DNA from: JALZAI01 sp038212215
GTDB taxonomy: Bacteria > Actinomycetota > Actinomycetes > Mycobacteriales > Jatrophihabitantaceae
DNA: 64,000 nucleotides
Assembly: GCA_038212215.1 (NCBI GenBank)
Contig: JBBQUT010000001.1
Location: 248,001 to 312,000, forward strand
Reading direction: 5' to 3'
Positions 8,127 to 17,893 of the stretch are shown in pieces (position 1 is the first letter of the stretch; each line of letters begins with the position of its first letter). A program made the position numbers and the translations under genes. The notes under the pieces are model-generated. The model saw nothing but the letters and a program-made list of their open reading frames with translations, did not search any database and was not told the origin of the DNA.

Positions 8127-8330
8127 GTGGCACAGGGCACCGTGAAGTGGTTCAACAACGAGAAGGGCTACGGCTTCATCGCCGTCGACGGTGGGCAGGA
8201 CGTGTTCGTCCACTACTCCGCCATCGAGTCCGACGGCTACCGCTCGTTGGACGAAGGTCAGCGGGTGGAGTTCGAGGTCGCGCAGGGCCCCAAGGGCCCG
8301 CAGGCCGACGGGGTCCGCCTCGTCAGCTGA
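8127..8330 (+). CDS. cold-shock protein (CspA family)
   Basis: A 67-residue single cold-shock domain that binds single-stranded RNA and DNA. The RNP1 motif KGYGFIAV and RNP2 motif VFVHYSAI are both intact after the usual MAQGTVKWFN start. GTG 8127 was chosen over GTG 8121 because AAGGAG (8116-8121) then lies 5 nt upstream. About 180 nt of non-coding leader (7947-8126) precede it, with a possible -10 TAGCGT near 7983. A long structured leader is usual for cold-shock mRNAs. A strong terminator follows at 8349-8380. Confidence 0.95.
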   Translation: MAQGTVKWFNNEKGYGFIAVDGGQDVFVHYSAIESDGYRSLDEGQRVEFEVAQGPKGPQADGVRLVS

Positions 8331-8348
8331 GCTGGAGGCTGGCCCATT

Positions 8349-8380
8349 GCGGTCCGGGATCGGAATCGGTCCCGGACCGC
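8349..8380 (+). terminator. intrinsic terminator after cold-shock gene
   Basis: An 11-bp perfect stem (8349-8359 with 8370-8380, GCGGTCCGGGA and its complement) with a 10-nt loop is followed by AGTTT. It lies 19 nt after the cold-shock stop codon. Confidence 0.8.
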
Positions 8381-8436
8381 AGTTTGCACCCCAGCGCTGC
8401 GGGAATCGACGCCATGACCCGCGTGTTGCAGGCGGC

Positions 8437-8769
8437 ATGGCCGACCATGCTGCCTTCGGGGCGCTGCTGCAACTGACTGCCCGCGAGGGCCTGCGTGATG
8501 ACCTGGTCCGTGTTCTCGGCAACTACCTCAACACCCTGGACGGCGAGCCCGGGACCACGCTGCTGACGATTGCCGCCGACCCCAACGACGAGGACACCGT
8601 CTGGATGTGGGAGGAATTCCAGGACGGCAACGCCGTCGCCGCTCATTTCGCGCACGACTTCTTCCAGGCCCTGCAACTCGAACTGGCGGATCTGCTCGCC
8701 GAGCCCGTGAAGGTCCGACCCCTCGCGCCGGTTTCGCGCCGGGTGCAGCCCGGCGTCATCGCCGGATAG
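8437..8769 (+). CDS. antibiotic biosynthesis monooxygenase (ABM)-like protein
   Basis: A 110-residue protein with the dimeric alpha/beta-barrel pattern: LTAREGLRDDLVRVLGNYL, then a beta strand TLLTIAADPNDEDTVWMWEEF and HFAHDFFQALQLELADLL. Members include quinol monooxygenases and small stress proteins; the W-E-F strand followed by a helix with His/Phe is characteristic. The start at ATG 8437 (MADHAAFG) fits the domain edge; an upstream open stretch in the same frame is antisense-like shadow. It lies after the cold-shock terminator, so it is probably transcribed separately. Substrate unknown. Confidence 0.65.
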   Translation: MADHAAFGALLQLTAREGLRDDLVRVLGNYLNTLDGEPGTTLLTIAADPNDEDTVWMWEEFQDGNAVAAHFAHDFFQALQLELADLLAEPVKVRPLAPVSRRVQPGVIAG

Positions 8770-8778
8770 CCGAGCCGC

Positions 8779-9876
8779 TCAGCTGATCTCGGCGACCGCC
8801 TCGCCACGCCACGCCTGCCGGAGCTTCAGCCGCGATCCGGTGTGCAGCACCGATACCCGATAGATTCGAGCGGCAAGTGCGAGCACGGCGACCGTGACGA
8901 TCATGAGAAGTACGATCGCGGCGCTCACATCGAGCAGTGACGCGTCACCGCGGGCGATGCGGGCCGGCATCGACATCGACGACACCGGTGGCACGATCGA
9001 GAGCACCCGCGCGAGCGTCGAGTTGCCGTTGGACGCGACGGCGAACGCGGCGAAGTAACACACCATGAGCGCCACCGTGACCGGGGCGAGCACTCCGCCC
9101 ACCTCCTCCTGCCTGGACACCGTCGATGCGAGACCCGCCGACAGGGCCGCGAAGAACGCGAAGCCGAATACGAACGCGACGAAGCTGATGAGGACGGTCA
9201 GCAGTTGCGAGACGGGCAGGGTCAGTGTGCCTGCAGCGGTAGCGGCGATCAGTGCGGCACCGGCGATAACCGCGACCTGTGCGGCGGCGAGGACGCCGAT
9301 CCCGAGCAGCTTCCCGGCGAGCAACTGCAGCGGCCGCACCGACGAGAGCAGCAACTCCACCACCCGGCTCGTCTTCTCCTCGACGACACCGGTCGCCACC
9401 CAGGTGCAGAACGTGATCAGTTGCGAGAACAGGACGAGCACCGTGATGATCGCAACGCTCTGCCGTTGCGAGGAGTTCGCTGTTCGAGTCGCCTGGACGG
9501 GCAGCGGCGCCGCGCGCAGGGCTGCGTCCACCTGGGTCGGTGACAGGCCGTCGCGGCGCAGCTTGTCGAGCACCCGCACCCGGGCGTACGCGCTTTGCAG
9601 CAAGACCACCACAGCGTCGTCCTTGCCGGGTGCGACGAGCGTCGGCCCCGGCAATACCGCCGCGTCCCACGACTTCGCCTTCACCCTGGCGATGGCTTGC
9701 TGGGCGCTCGCCAGGTGGGTGTGAATCCGCACACCACTCGCGGTGCCGCTCGCGACGAGTGCGCGCTGCAGCGCCGGGTCGGCCGAGCTGAGCCCGATGT
9801 CATAGGACGTCGCCTTGTTCGCCCCGCCGAAGAATGCCGGCAGGCTCACCGCGATCACTGCGATCAGTACCGACAC
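8779..9876 (-). CDS. ABC-2 type transporter permease (N-terminus frameshifted)
   Basis: NatB-like ABC-2 permease with a first TM helix (LIAVIAVSLPAFFGG), a large loop (about residues 20-125) and five or six C-terminal TM helices, pairing with the ATPase upstream. In the present frame it starts at GTG 9876. However, the 82 nt upstream (9958-9877) encode a typical NatB N-terminus, MNSIVALIARREIVSRW, in another frame, beginning with an ATG that overlaps the ATPase stop (ATGA). Removing one C from the run of five at 9876-9880 joins the two frames. So either the gene is mutated or the assembly has a one-base insertion. The exported substrate is unknown. Confidence 0.8.
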   Translation of the reverse strand: MSVLIAVIAVSLPAFFGGANKATSYDIGLSSADPALQRALVASGTASGVRIHTHLASAQQAIARVKAKSWDAAVLPGPTLVAPGKDDAVVVLLQSAYARVRVLDKLRRDGLSPTQVDAALRAAPLPVQATRTANSSQRQSVAIITVLVLFSQLITFCTWVATGVVEEKTSRVVELLLSSVRPLQLLAGKLLGIGVLAAAQVAVIAGAALIAATAAGTLTLPVSQLLTVLISFVAFVFGFAFFAALSAGLASTVSRQEEVGGVLAPVTVALMVCYFAAFAVASNGNSTLARVLSIVPPVSSMSMPARIARGDASLLDVSAAIVLLMIVTVAVLALAARIYRVSVLHTGSRLKLRQAWRGEAVAEIS

Positions 9877-9954
9877 CCCCGAGGCCGATGCGGTAACCCT
9901 TCTGTTGCCACCGGCTCACGATCTCCCGGCGCGCGATCAGCGCGACGATGCTGT

Positions 9955-10878
9955 TCATGCGCGCGCCTCGCTGCGCTCTTTCGGGCTTTTTCCGGTGACG
10001 ACATCGCGGTACAGCTCGGCGAGCGCAGGTTGGCGCCAGCCGAAGCGCTCCACCCGTCCCGCCCGCGCCGCCGCCGCGAGAACGGCCTGGTCGCGGTCCG
10101 GGTCGTCGAGCGTGAGCAGCACGCGAGCGGCATCACGCTCGAGCACGTGCACGCCGGGTACCCCGGCGATCCACTGCGGGTCGGCAGCTCGCACGACGAT
10201 CTCTAGCTGGTGGCGCGCACCGGTCTGACGCAGCTCGTCGAGCGTGCCCTCGGCGACCACGCTTCCGGCCCGGATGATGACGACGCGGTCGCACAGGCGT
10301 TCCACCAGCTCGAGCTGGTGGCTGGAGAACAGCACCCCGACCCCGGTTGCGACCCGCTCGGCCAGCACCGCAGCCATCTTGTCGACGCCGACGGGATCCA
10401 GTCCGGAGAACGGCTCGTCGAGAATCAGCAGTTGCGGGTCGTGGATGAGGGCGGCGGCGAGTTGCACCCGCTGCTGGTTACCTAGCGACAGCGCCTGGAC
10501 CTGATCGCTCGCTTTGGCGAGGACGTCCATGCGCTCGATCAGCACCGACGCCGCCTTCGCGGCGCGCTGGCGGGACATGCCCCGCAGCTGGCCGAAGTAC
10601 GCGATCTGGTCGACGATCCGCATCTTCGGGTACAGCCCCCGCTCCTCGGGCATGTAGCCGAAGCTCTGCCGTGCAGCGAAGGTCAGCGGGCGATCGTTCC
10701 AGCGCACGATGCCCTGATCTGCGGCGAGCAGGCCCATCGCGATCCGCATGGTCGTCGACTTGCCCGCTCCGTTCGCACCGACGAACCCGACGACCTCGCC
10801 CGGCGCGACCCGCAACGACACCCCTTCCAGGGCTCGCGTGTCGCCGTAGGCCTTGTACAGACCGTCCACCGTCAACAT
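9955..10878 (-). CDS. ABC transporter ATP-binding protein (NatA-like)
   Basis: A 307-residue ATPase. Walker A is GANGAGKSTTM near residue 36, the signature LSLGNQQRVQLAAALIHDP near 130 (LSLGN instead of LSGGQ, as in several NatA/CcmA-type ATPases), and Walker B LLILDEPFSGLDP near 150. The switch His is in SSHQLELVERL near 195. A C-terminal extension of about 85 residues follows. It energises the ABC-2 permease encoded immediately downstream (ATGA overlap with the out-of-frame permease start). Export of a drug, sodium or lipid is possible. Confidence 0.9.
   Translation of the reverse strand: MLTVDGLYKAYGDTRALEGVSLRVAPGEVVGFVGANGAGKSTTMRIAMGLLAADQGIVRWNDRPLTFAARQSFGYMPEERGLYPKMRIVDQIAYFGQLRGMSRQRAAKAASVLIERMDVLAKASDQVQALSLGNQQRVQLAAALIHDPQLLILDEPFSGLDPVGVDKMAAVLAERVATGVGVLFSSHQLELVERLCDRVVIIRAGSVVAEGTLDELRQTGARHQLEIVVRAADPQWIAGVPGVHVLERDAARVLLTLDDPDRDQAVLAAAARAGRVERFGWRQPALAELYRDVVTGKSPKERSEARA
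9964..9984 (-). repeat. 21-nt dispersed motif (copy 2)
   Basis: Matches 570-590 at 20 of 21 positions. Here it forms the end of the ATPase coding region (KERSEARA tail) just before the permease ATG at 9958. Confidence 0.4.
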
Positions 10879-10935
10879 CGGGCCCCATCCATCTTCAGCA
10901 CCCGAGTCACGCTAACCGATCCAGCCAATCCCTTG

Positions 10936-10962
10936 CTTGCACTCCCCCTAGCCGAGTGCCAG
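10936..10962 (+). promoter_or_regulatory. CIRCE operator 1 (HrcA site)
   Basis: CTTGCACTC-N9-GAGTGCCAG fits the CIRCE form GCACTC-N9-GAGTGC, the target of the heat-shock repressor HrcA. It lies about 125 nt before groEL. Confidence 0.75.
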
Positions 10963-10969
10963 AATTGGG

Positions 10970-10996
10970 CTGGCACTCGGCTAGGCTGAGTGCCAA
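10970..10996 (+). promoter_or_regulatory. CIRCE operator 2 (HrcA site)
   Basis: CTGGCACTC-N9-GAGTGCCAA is a second CIRCE element 7 nt after the first, giving a tandem arrangement. The right arm of site 1 and the left arm of site 2 also form a perfect 15-nt inverted repeat (10949-10963 and 10971-10985 region). Confidence 0.85.
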
Positions 10997-11087
10997 CCGG
11001 TCGACAGTGAGGTTGCCCCCTATGGGCACCGTCCGTCGCGGGCGCTGCCGGTCCGAACAGATAAGCGCATGTGAAAGGACCAACCGC

Positions 11088-12713
<1,626 letters not shown>

Positions 12714-12732
12714 GAAGTCCTAACAGCACGGC

Positions 12733-12766
12733 AGAAGGGGCGGCCCCGATCGGGGCCGCCCCTTCT
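12733..12766 (+). terminator. intrinsic terminator, groEL / phosphodiesterase (bidirectional)
   Basis: A 34-nt perfect palindrome (AGAAGGGGCGGCCCCGA and its complement), ending in CTTCTGTGTG, starts 20 nt after the groEL stop. It lies between two convergent genes and could stop transcription from both sides. Confidence 0.9.
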
Positions 12767-12813
12767 GTGTGCCGTGTGCAGGTGGCTCGTGCAAGTGCCT
12801 TCGTAGCGGCCGG

Positions 12814-13986
12814 TCAGGCGGCGGTGCGGTACTTGCCGTGGTAATGCGGGCGCCCCGCCGCGATCCAGAGCTTGCGCGCGAGCACGGCCGTGTCGCTGTT
12901 GTCGCTGAACAGCCCGTCCACGCCGAGGGAGTAGTAGAGCTGGTACTCCGCTAGCGCGTTGCCGTAGTCGCTTGGATTCGCTCCACGCTGGAAGTCGGTC
13001 GGCAGGAAGACGTTCTCGTTGCGGAAGGTGTAGGGCGAGACGAGCAGGCCCGCCCGGTGCGCGTCGCGGACGAGCGTGGTCGGCGTGGCGAGCGCGTTGC
13101 TTTGCGTCCGCGGCACGATCTGGTTCTTGTCCGCGCCGAGATAGGTGGCGTAGTCGGCGACGCCACGCAGCCCGCGCGGGGTCGTCAGGTCGGCGTAGGT
13201 GCGTGGATCACCGGCAGCAACGAAGTCGGCGGGCGCACCGCTCGCCCCGGTCAGCTGCATCAGCGCGATTGCGGTCCGGCGGTGCAGCCACTGCAGGTTG
13301 GCGACCTCGAAGGACTGGATCACGACCGGGATGTCCGGGTGTCGCGAGTCCAGGCCGTTGTGCCGCAGCACGTCCAGCGTGCGCTGCTCCATGGGCAGGC
13401 CGATCGAGCGGAAGAACGTCGAGTGCTTGATCTCTGGGACGATGCCGATGACCCGGTGGTAGCGCTTGGACAGCAGGCGCACCTCGTCGATGTCGTCCTG
13501 CAGGGTCGGGATGCGATACAGCCCGTTGTAGAGCGTGTTGTGCTGGCGGATGTCGGGGAGGCGTTCGATCGCCCGCAGTGTCTCCAGCTCGCGCAGCGTG
13601 AAGTCGGTGGTGAACCACCCGGTCACCGCCTGGCCGTCGATCGTCTTGGTCGTCTTGCGGTCGGCGAACTCGGGATGCTGCGCGACGTCGGTTGTCTGGC
13701 TGATCTCCGGCTCGTGCCGGTCGACGAGGTAGCCGTCCTTGGTGGGCACCAGATCCGGCTCGAGGTAGTCGGCGCCGAGTTGCGCGGCGAGCTCGTACCC
13801 GCCGCTGGTGTGTTCGGGCCGGTAGCCGGCTGCGCCGCGATGGCCGAAGATCAGCGGGGTCGAGTTGTGCTGGCCTGCGGCATGGCGTGTGGTGGGCGTT
13901 GGGCTCGCCGCGGCGCTGCCGACGACGGTGACCGCGAGCGCGCCGACCGTGAGTGCGGTGGCCGCTGCGCGCGAAATTCTGAGCAC
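12814..13986 (-). CDS. secreted glycerophosphodiester phosphodiesterase
   Basis: Hydrolyses glycerophosphodiesters to glycerol-3-phosphate and an alcohol, outside the cytoplasm. The 390-residue protein from GTG 13986 (AGGAG upstream) starts with a Sec signal peptide (RISRAAATALTVGALAVTVV, cleavage near ASPTPTT). The GDPD core has the catalytic His-Arg pair in GHRGAAGYRPEHT (His49, Arg50, Glu58), the metal acid in YLEPDLV, and a long insertion between about residues 90 and 200 as in the GlpQ/periplasmic class. The ATG at 14049 would place the signal sequence internally, so it is rejected. Likely role: phosphate or glycerol scavenging. Confidence 0.92.
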   Translation of the reverse strand: MLRISRAAATALTVGALAVTVVGSAAASPTPTTRHAAGQHNSTPLIFGHRGAAGYRPEHTSGGYELAAQLGADYLEPDLVPTKDGYLVDRHEPEISQTTDVAQHPEFADRKTTKTIDGQAVTGWFTTDFTLRELETLRAIERLPDIRQHNTLYNGLYRIPTLQDDIDEVRLLSKRYHRVIGIVPEIKHSTFFRSIGLPMEQRTLDVLRHNGLDSRHPDIPVVIQSFEVANLQWLHRRTAIALMQLTGASGAPADFVAAGDPRTYADLTTPRGLRGVADYATYLGADKNQIVPRTQSNALATPTTLVRDAHRAGLLVSPYTFRNENVFLPTDFQRGANPSDYGNALAEYQLYYSLGVDGLFSDNSDTAVLARKLWIAAGRPHYHGKYRTAA

Positions 13987-14240
13987 GAGGTCTCCTGAGG
14001 GGAGGCGGGTATAGGACGGCCGACTCTGACATACGGCTGTGAACGCCATCCATCGCGCATCGGTCGCTTTCCGGGCGAACCGGCGAACCCGCGATGGTCG
14101 GACCGCGTGGCGGGCGTCTGCCTGCGGGCAGGAGGCGGCTGCGACGCGCCCGAGGCGACCCCTCGTGTTGGATGGCGGACGATTTCAAGCGATGATGGCG
14201 CGACGCCGCAATATTCGACCATCCGGCGAATGGAGCGAAC

Positions 14241-14279
14241 ATGCCAGAAGCACCTGCCGGCCCGGACGGTCCGCGGTGA
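14241..14279 (+). other. possible 12-codon leader ORF coupled to the pRiA4b gene
   Basis: ATG 14241 with GGAG 6 nt upstream opens a 12-codon frame (MPEAPAGPDGPR, stop) whose TGA overlaps the GTG start at 14276. It may be a translationally coupled leader. Alternatively, it marks the original N-terminus of the next gene after a frameshift. The rest of the 289-nt gap 13987-14275 shows nothing recognisable apart from a weak minus-strand -10 (TATACC) for the phosphodiesterase. Confidence 0.3.
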
Positions 14280-15370
14280 GGACGGTTCGCTTGCGCGTCA
14301 GCTTGCGCGGGGTCGTCCCGGCGGTGGTGCGGGTGATCGACGTGCCGGCGGCGAGCACTCTCGACGAGCTGCACGACGTCCTAGAGGTCACTTTCGGCTG
14401 GACTGACTCGCATCCGCACCGTTTCCGCACCGACACCGCCAGCTATGCTCCCGACACCGAGTGGGCCGACGACGACCCCGACGTGCTGCTGGCCGATCTG
14501 CCGCCCCGTTTCGGCTACGTATACGACGGGGCTGACAGTGGTGACGGCTACGAGCACGACGTCGAGGTGCTTGGCCGGGGCGCCCGCGCGCCGGGGTGCG
14601 TCGGCGGTGAGGGTGCGAGCCCGCGCGAGCAGAGCGGCGGCCCGTACGGCTACGGCGAGTTGCTCAATGCGCTGACAAGTTCCTCCCATCCGCGCAATGC
14701 AGCCGATCAGGCAATCCGCGAGCGGGTCGGGGACCATTTGTTGCCCTTCGACCGGCAGGCAACGACGATCCGCGTGCGCAACATGGTGGGAGCCGTCCCG
14801 GACAGCGTCCGGCTGCTGCTGGGCATACTCGCCGGCGGCATTCGGCTCACCCTGGCCGGTCGGCTGCCACGCGTGGTGGTCCGCGAGATGCTCGTCCAAC
14901 GGCCCGACTGGTCCCCGAAGGGCCGGCCGGCCTCGGTCGAGGAGCACCTGCCGTCCCTCGCCGCGTTACACGACATCCTCGAGGACGCCGGCCTGGTCGA
15001 GCTGAGGGGGAAGGTCCTGCGTCCGAGTGAGGCGGCCGGGGATGAACTCGAAGTGGTGCGCCGGCTGCGGGCGTGGTTCGCGCCGGGGGAGTTCGACACG
15101 GCCGTCGCCGAGCGTGCCGTGGCCGTCGTCGTCGTGCACGGCCGGATGCAGGTCGCAGATGTCGCGGGCGTTGTGCTGCCGATGCTCGGCTGGGGCTGGC
15201 AGCGTGGGTCACAGCCCGTCACCGTGCGCGATGTCGAGTTCGAGCTCGGCCGGATGGCGCATCATCTGGTTGCTCTTGATCTCGTCGTCGGCGGCTGGCG
15301 GGTCTGGTCGCCCGGGACCGCCGCCCGATCGCTGCTGCCGTTCGCGACCCGGCTCGCCGAACGCGTCTGA
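14276..15370 (+). CDS. plasmid pRiA4b ORF-3 (IS1096 TnpR-like) family protein
   Basis: A 364-residue protein. Residues 1-130 have the pRiA4b ORF-3 signature: VRLRVSLRGVVPAVVRVIDV, LDELHDVLEVTFGWTDSHPH, then FGYVYDGADSGDGYEHDVEV. The family takes its alternative name from an IS1096 passenger gene, but no transposase or terminal repeats occur here, so this is not evidence of an insertion sequence. The C-terminal 200 residues (MLVQRPDWSPKGRP, then GWRVWSPG) look like a helical, possibly winged-helix, region. GTG 14276 was chosen because the family starts a few residues before VRLRV. It ends 8 nt before the next gene, so it may be co-transcribed with the operon downstream. Function unknown. Confidence 0.75.
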   Translation: MRTVRLRVSLRGVVPAVVRVIDVPAASTLDELHDVLEVTFGWTDSHPHRFRTDTASYAPDTEWADDDPDVLLADLPPRFGYVYDGADSGDGYEHDVEVLGRGARAPGCVGGEGASPREQSGGPYGYGELLNALTSSSHPRNAADQAIRERVGDHLLPFDRQATTIRVRNMVGAVPDSVRLLLGILAGGIRLTLAGRLPRVVVREMLVQRPDWSPKGRPASVEEHLPSLAALHDILEDAGLVELRGKVLRPSEAAGDELEVVRRLRAWFAPGEFDTAVAERAVAVVVVHGRMQVADVAGVVLPMLGWGWQRGSQPVTVRDVEFELGRMAHHLVALDLVVGGWRVWSPGTAARSLLPFATRLAERV

Positions 15371-15378
15371 TCCTCCGA

Positions 15379-16368
15379 ATGAGCGACGCGGACGCGTTCT
15401 GGCTGCGCGAACCCGGCGCCGGCGAGATCCGTCCGGTGTCCTTGGCTGAGCCGGGCCCGGGTGACGTGCTGGTGCGCACGCTGCGCTCCGGCGTGAGCCG
15501 GGGCACCGAAACACTCGTTTTCCGCGGGGACGTGCCGGTGAGCCAGTACGCGGCGATGCGCGCACCGTTCCAGGAGGGCGACTTCCCAGGGCCGGTCAAG
15601 TACGGCTATCTCAACGTCGGCGTCGTCGAACACGGTCCGCCCGACCTGCTCGGGAGCACTGTCTTCTGCCTGTACCCGCACCAGAGCGCATACGTGGTCC
15701 CCGCCCGGGCCGTGGCCGTCGTGCCCGACGACGTGCCGTTCACGCGGGCGGTGCTCGCCGGCACCCTGGAGACCGCGATCAATGCCGCCTGGGACGCCGC
15801 CCCGCTGGTGGGCGACCGGATCACCGTCGTCGGCGCCGGCATGGTGGGCTGTTGCGTCGCGCGGGTGCTCGCCGGGATTCCCGGCGTCGAGGTCGAACTC
15901 GTCGACACCGATCCGGCTCGCGCCGACGTCGCCGCCGCGCTCGGCGTCGACTTCGCCGCGCCCGCCGACGCCGCGGACGGGCGCGACCTGGTCGTCCACG
16001 CCAGCGCCAGCGCGGCCGGGCTGCAACGATCGCTGGATCTGTTGGTGCCCGAGGGCACGGTGCTCGAGCTCAGCTGGTACGGAGCGCGCACTGTCGAGCT
16101 CTGCCTCGGCGCGGCGTTTCACGCCCGACGACTGCACCTGCGCGCCAGCCAGGTCGCCATGGTGGCACCCGCTCGCCGTGGCCGCCGGACCCCTGCCGAT
16201 CGGCTGGCACTCGCGCTCGAACTGCTTCGCGATCCGGGCTTCGACGCGCTGCTTTCGGGCACGTCCCGTTTCGACGAACTGCCCGAGGTGATGTCCCGCC
16301 TGGCCGCCGGGACGCTGCCGGCGCTCTGCCACAGCATCAGCTACCCCGGCAGCGACATGGGAGCGTGA
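15379..16368 (+). CDS. MDR-family (zinc-type) dehydrogenase, first gene of the pterin/glycosyltransferase operon
   Basis: A 329-residue medium-chain dehydrogenase/reductase-like oxidoreductase. The N-terminal GroES-like part contains SGVSRGTETLVFRG, a motif of the BchC-like branch that lacks the catalytic zinc cysteine. The Rossmann nucleotide site is VVGAGMVGCCVARVLA near residue 150, followed by the acidic ribose-binding residue in VELVDTDPARA, which favours NAD(H). The ATG is 8 nt after the upstream gene and the stop is 3 nt before the pterin-synthase homologue. Substrate unknown; probably oxidises or reduces an alcohol/ketone of the pathway product. Confidence 0.8.
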   Translation: MSDADAFWLREPGAGEIRPVSLAEPGPGDVLVRTLRSGVSRGTETLVFRGDVPVSQYAAMRAPFQEGDFPGPVKYGYLNVGVVEHGPPDLLGSTVFCLYPHQSAYVVPARAVAVVPDDVPFTRAVLAGTLETAINAAWDAAPLVGDRITVVGAGMVGCCVARVLAGIPGVEVELVDTDPARADVAAALGVDFAAPADAADGRDLVVHASASAAGLQRSLDLLVPEGTVLELSWYGARTVELCLGAAFHARRLHLRASQVAMVAPARRGRRTPADRLALALELLRDPGFDALLSGTSRFDELPEVMSRLAAGTLPALCHSISYPGSDMGA

Positions 16369-16371
16369 CCG

Positions 16372-16770
16372 ATGTTCAGTGTGAGCGTCCGCGATCACAT
16401 AATGATCGCCCACAGTTTCCGCGGCGCGGTGTTCGGACCCGCGCAACGCCTACACGGCGCGACCTACGTCGTCGATGCGACATTTCGTCGCGCCGCGCTC
16501 GATGCGGACAACATCGTGCTCGACATCGGCCTGGCGGCGCAGGAGTTGCATGCGATCGTCGGTGAGCTGAGCTACCGCAACCTCGACGACGAGGCGGCCT
16601 TCGCCGGCACGAACACCTCCACCGAAGCGTTGGCCCAAGTCGTCGCCGACCGCCTGGTCGCCCGGATCGAAGCCGGCGCCTTCGGCGAGAACGCCCGAGG
16701 TTTGGCCGGCGTCGCGGTTACCCTGCACGAGTCGCACATCGCGTGGGCCAGCTACGAGCGCTCACTGTAG
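16372..16770 (+). CDS. 6-pyruvoyl-tetrahydropterin synthase / QueD-family protein, divergent active site
   Basis: A 132-residue T-fold protein. QueD/PTPS features are present: a first zinc-ligand candidate His14 in IAHSF, then QRLHGATY (His28), VLDIG (Asp51), LSYRNLDDE and the TNTSTEALA helix, and HESHIAWASYE (Glu120) at the end. Two normally invariant positions differ: the HGH zinc pair is HGA (Ala30), and the nucleophilic Cys four residues before it is Ala24. His119 and His122 might substitute as ligands. The enzyme may therefore carry out a non-standard reaction on a dihydroneopterin-like substrate. It is tightly packed between the dehydrogenase (3 nt) and glycosyltransferase (4 nt). Confidence 0.85.
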   Translation: MFSVSVRDHIMIAHSFRGAVFGPAQRLHGATYVVDATFRRAALDADNIVLDIGLAAQELHAIVGELSYRNLDDEAAFAGTNTSTEALAQVVADRLVARIEAGAFGENARGLAGVAVTLHESHIAWASYERSL

Positions 16771-16774
16771 AACT

Positions 16775-17893
16775 GTGGCGGGCGTGCATGTCGTCGTCCC
16801 GGAAGGGATCGATGATCCCGCGCGGCCCAGCGGCGGCAACCATTACGACCGGCGGGTGTGTCTCGGGCTCGCGGCCCTCGGATGGACGGTGCACGAGCAC
16901 CCGACACCCGGTGATTGGCCACGACCGGCAGCGGGCGCGCTCACCGAGATGAGGGGCGTGCTCGGCCGGCTCCCCGACGGCGCGCTCGTGCTGCTTGACG
17001 GGTTGATCGCTTCGGCCGCCCCGCAGGTTCTGCTGCCCGAGGCGCACCGGTTGCGCCTCGGCGTGCTGGTGCATATGCCCCTCGACGACGCCCGCGAGCG
17101 CGCGGTCCTGTCGGCTGCCAGTGCCGTCGTCACGACCAGCGCGTGGACGCGCCGGTGGTTGCTCGAGCGCTACGCGCTGTGTCCGGACGTTGTGCACGTC
17201 GCAGAGCCCGGGGTCGACGCGTGCGGGCTGGCCGTTGGAACCCCGGCAGGCGCTGAGTTGCTCTGCGTCGCGGCCGTCACGCCGGGAAAGGGACACGACG
17301 TCCTGCTCGACGCACTCGCGTTGCTCGGCGACCTGCGGATGCGGTGCGTGTGCGTCGGCAGTCTGAGCCGGGATCCGGTCTTCGTCGCTCGTCTTCGTCA
17401 CCGGATCCGAGATGACGGCCTGGCGGACCGGGTGTGTTTCACCGGAGCCCGCACCGGCGCCGACCTGGACGCCGCGTACGCCGCCGCGGACGTGCTGGTG
17501 CTGGCGTCGCGCGCGGAAACGTACGCCATGGTCGTCACCGAAGCCTTGGCTCACGGCCTACCGGTCATCGCGACGCAGGTCGGCGGGCTGCCCGAGACAC
17601 TCGGGCACGCCTCCGACGGCCGGCGCCCCGGAACCTTGGTGCCGCCCGATGATCCGCGCGCGCTGGCCGAAGCGTTGCGCGGCTGGCTCAGCGATGCGGC
17701 GTTGCGCGCGGCTCTGCGGGGGGCGGCCCGCGACCGCCGCGCTGGCTTGACCGGATGGACGGACACCACGGATCGGATCGCCCGCGTGCTGGGCGGACTG
17801 CGAGATGCTGCCTGGACTGAACCGGATTATGCCTGCTCGGCGTATCCCGGCATAGGAGACTCGTGCCATCGGGCAGAGGGGACACCAGGATGA
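16775..17893 (+). CDS. glycosyltransferase family 4 protein
   Basis: A 372-residue GT-B glycosyltransferase. The C-terminal domain has the nucleotide-sugar site: CVAAVTPGKGHDVLLDAL near 165, then the retaining-enzyme E-x7-E motif in RAETYAMVVTEALAHGLPV, followed by GGLPETLG. The N-terminal domain holds PSGGNHYDRRVCLGLAALGW. The GTG start lies 4 nt after the pterin-synthase homologue. The stop overlaps the next ATG (ATGA), so translation is coupled. The acceptor may be the pterin-like product or a lipid; the donor sugar is not predictable. Confidence 0.88.
   Translation: MAGVHVVVPEGIDDPARPSGGNHYDRRVCLGLAALGWTVHEHPTPGDWPRPAAGALTEMRGVLGRLPDGALVLLDGLIASAAPQVLLPEAHRLRLGVLVHMPLDDARERAVLSAASAVVTTSAWTRRWLLERYALCPDVVHVAEPGVDACGLAVGTPAGAELLCVAAVTPGKGHDVLLDALALLGDLRMRCVCVGSLSRDPVFVARLRHRIRDDGLADRVCFTGARTGADLDAAYAAADVLVLASRAETYAMVVTEALAHGLPVIATQVGGLPETLGHASDGRRPGTLVPPDDPRALAEALRGWLSDAALRAALRGAARDRRAGLTGWTDTTDRIARVLGGLRDAAWTEPDYACSAYPGIGDSCHRAEGTPG

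Noticed and set aside
14276..15370. IS1096-type mobile element
   Set aside because: Only the pRiA4b/TnpR-like passenger family is present; no transposase, terminal repeats or target duplication was seen.
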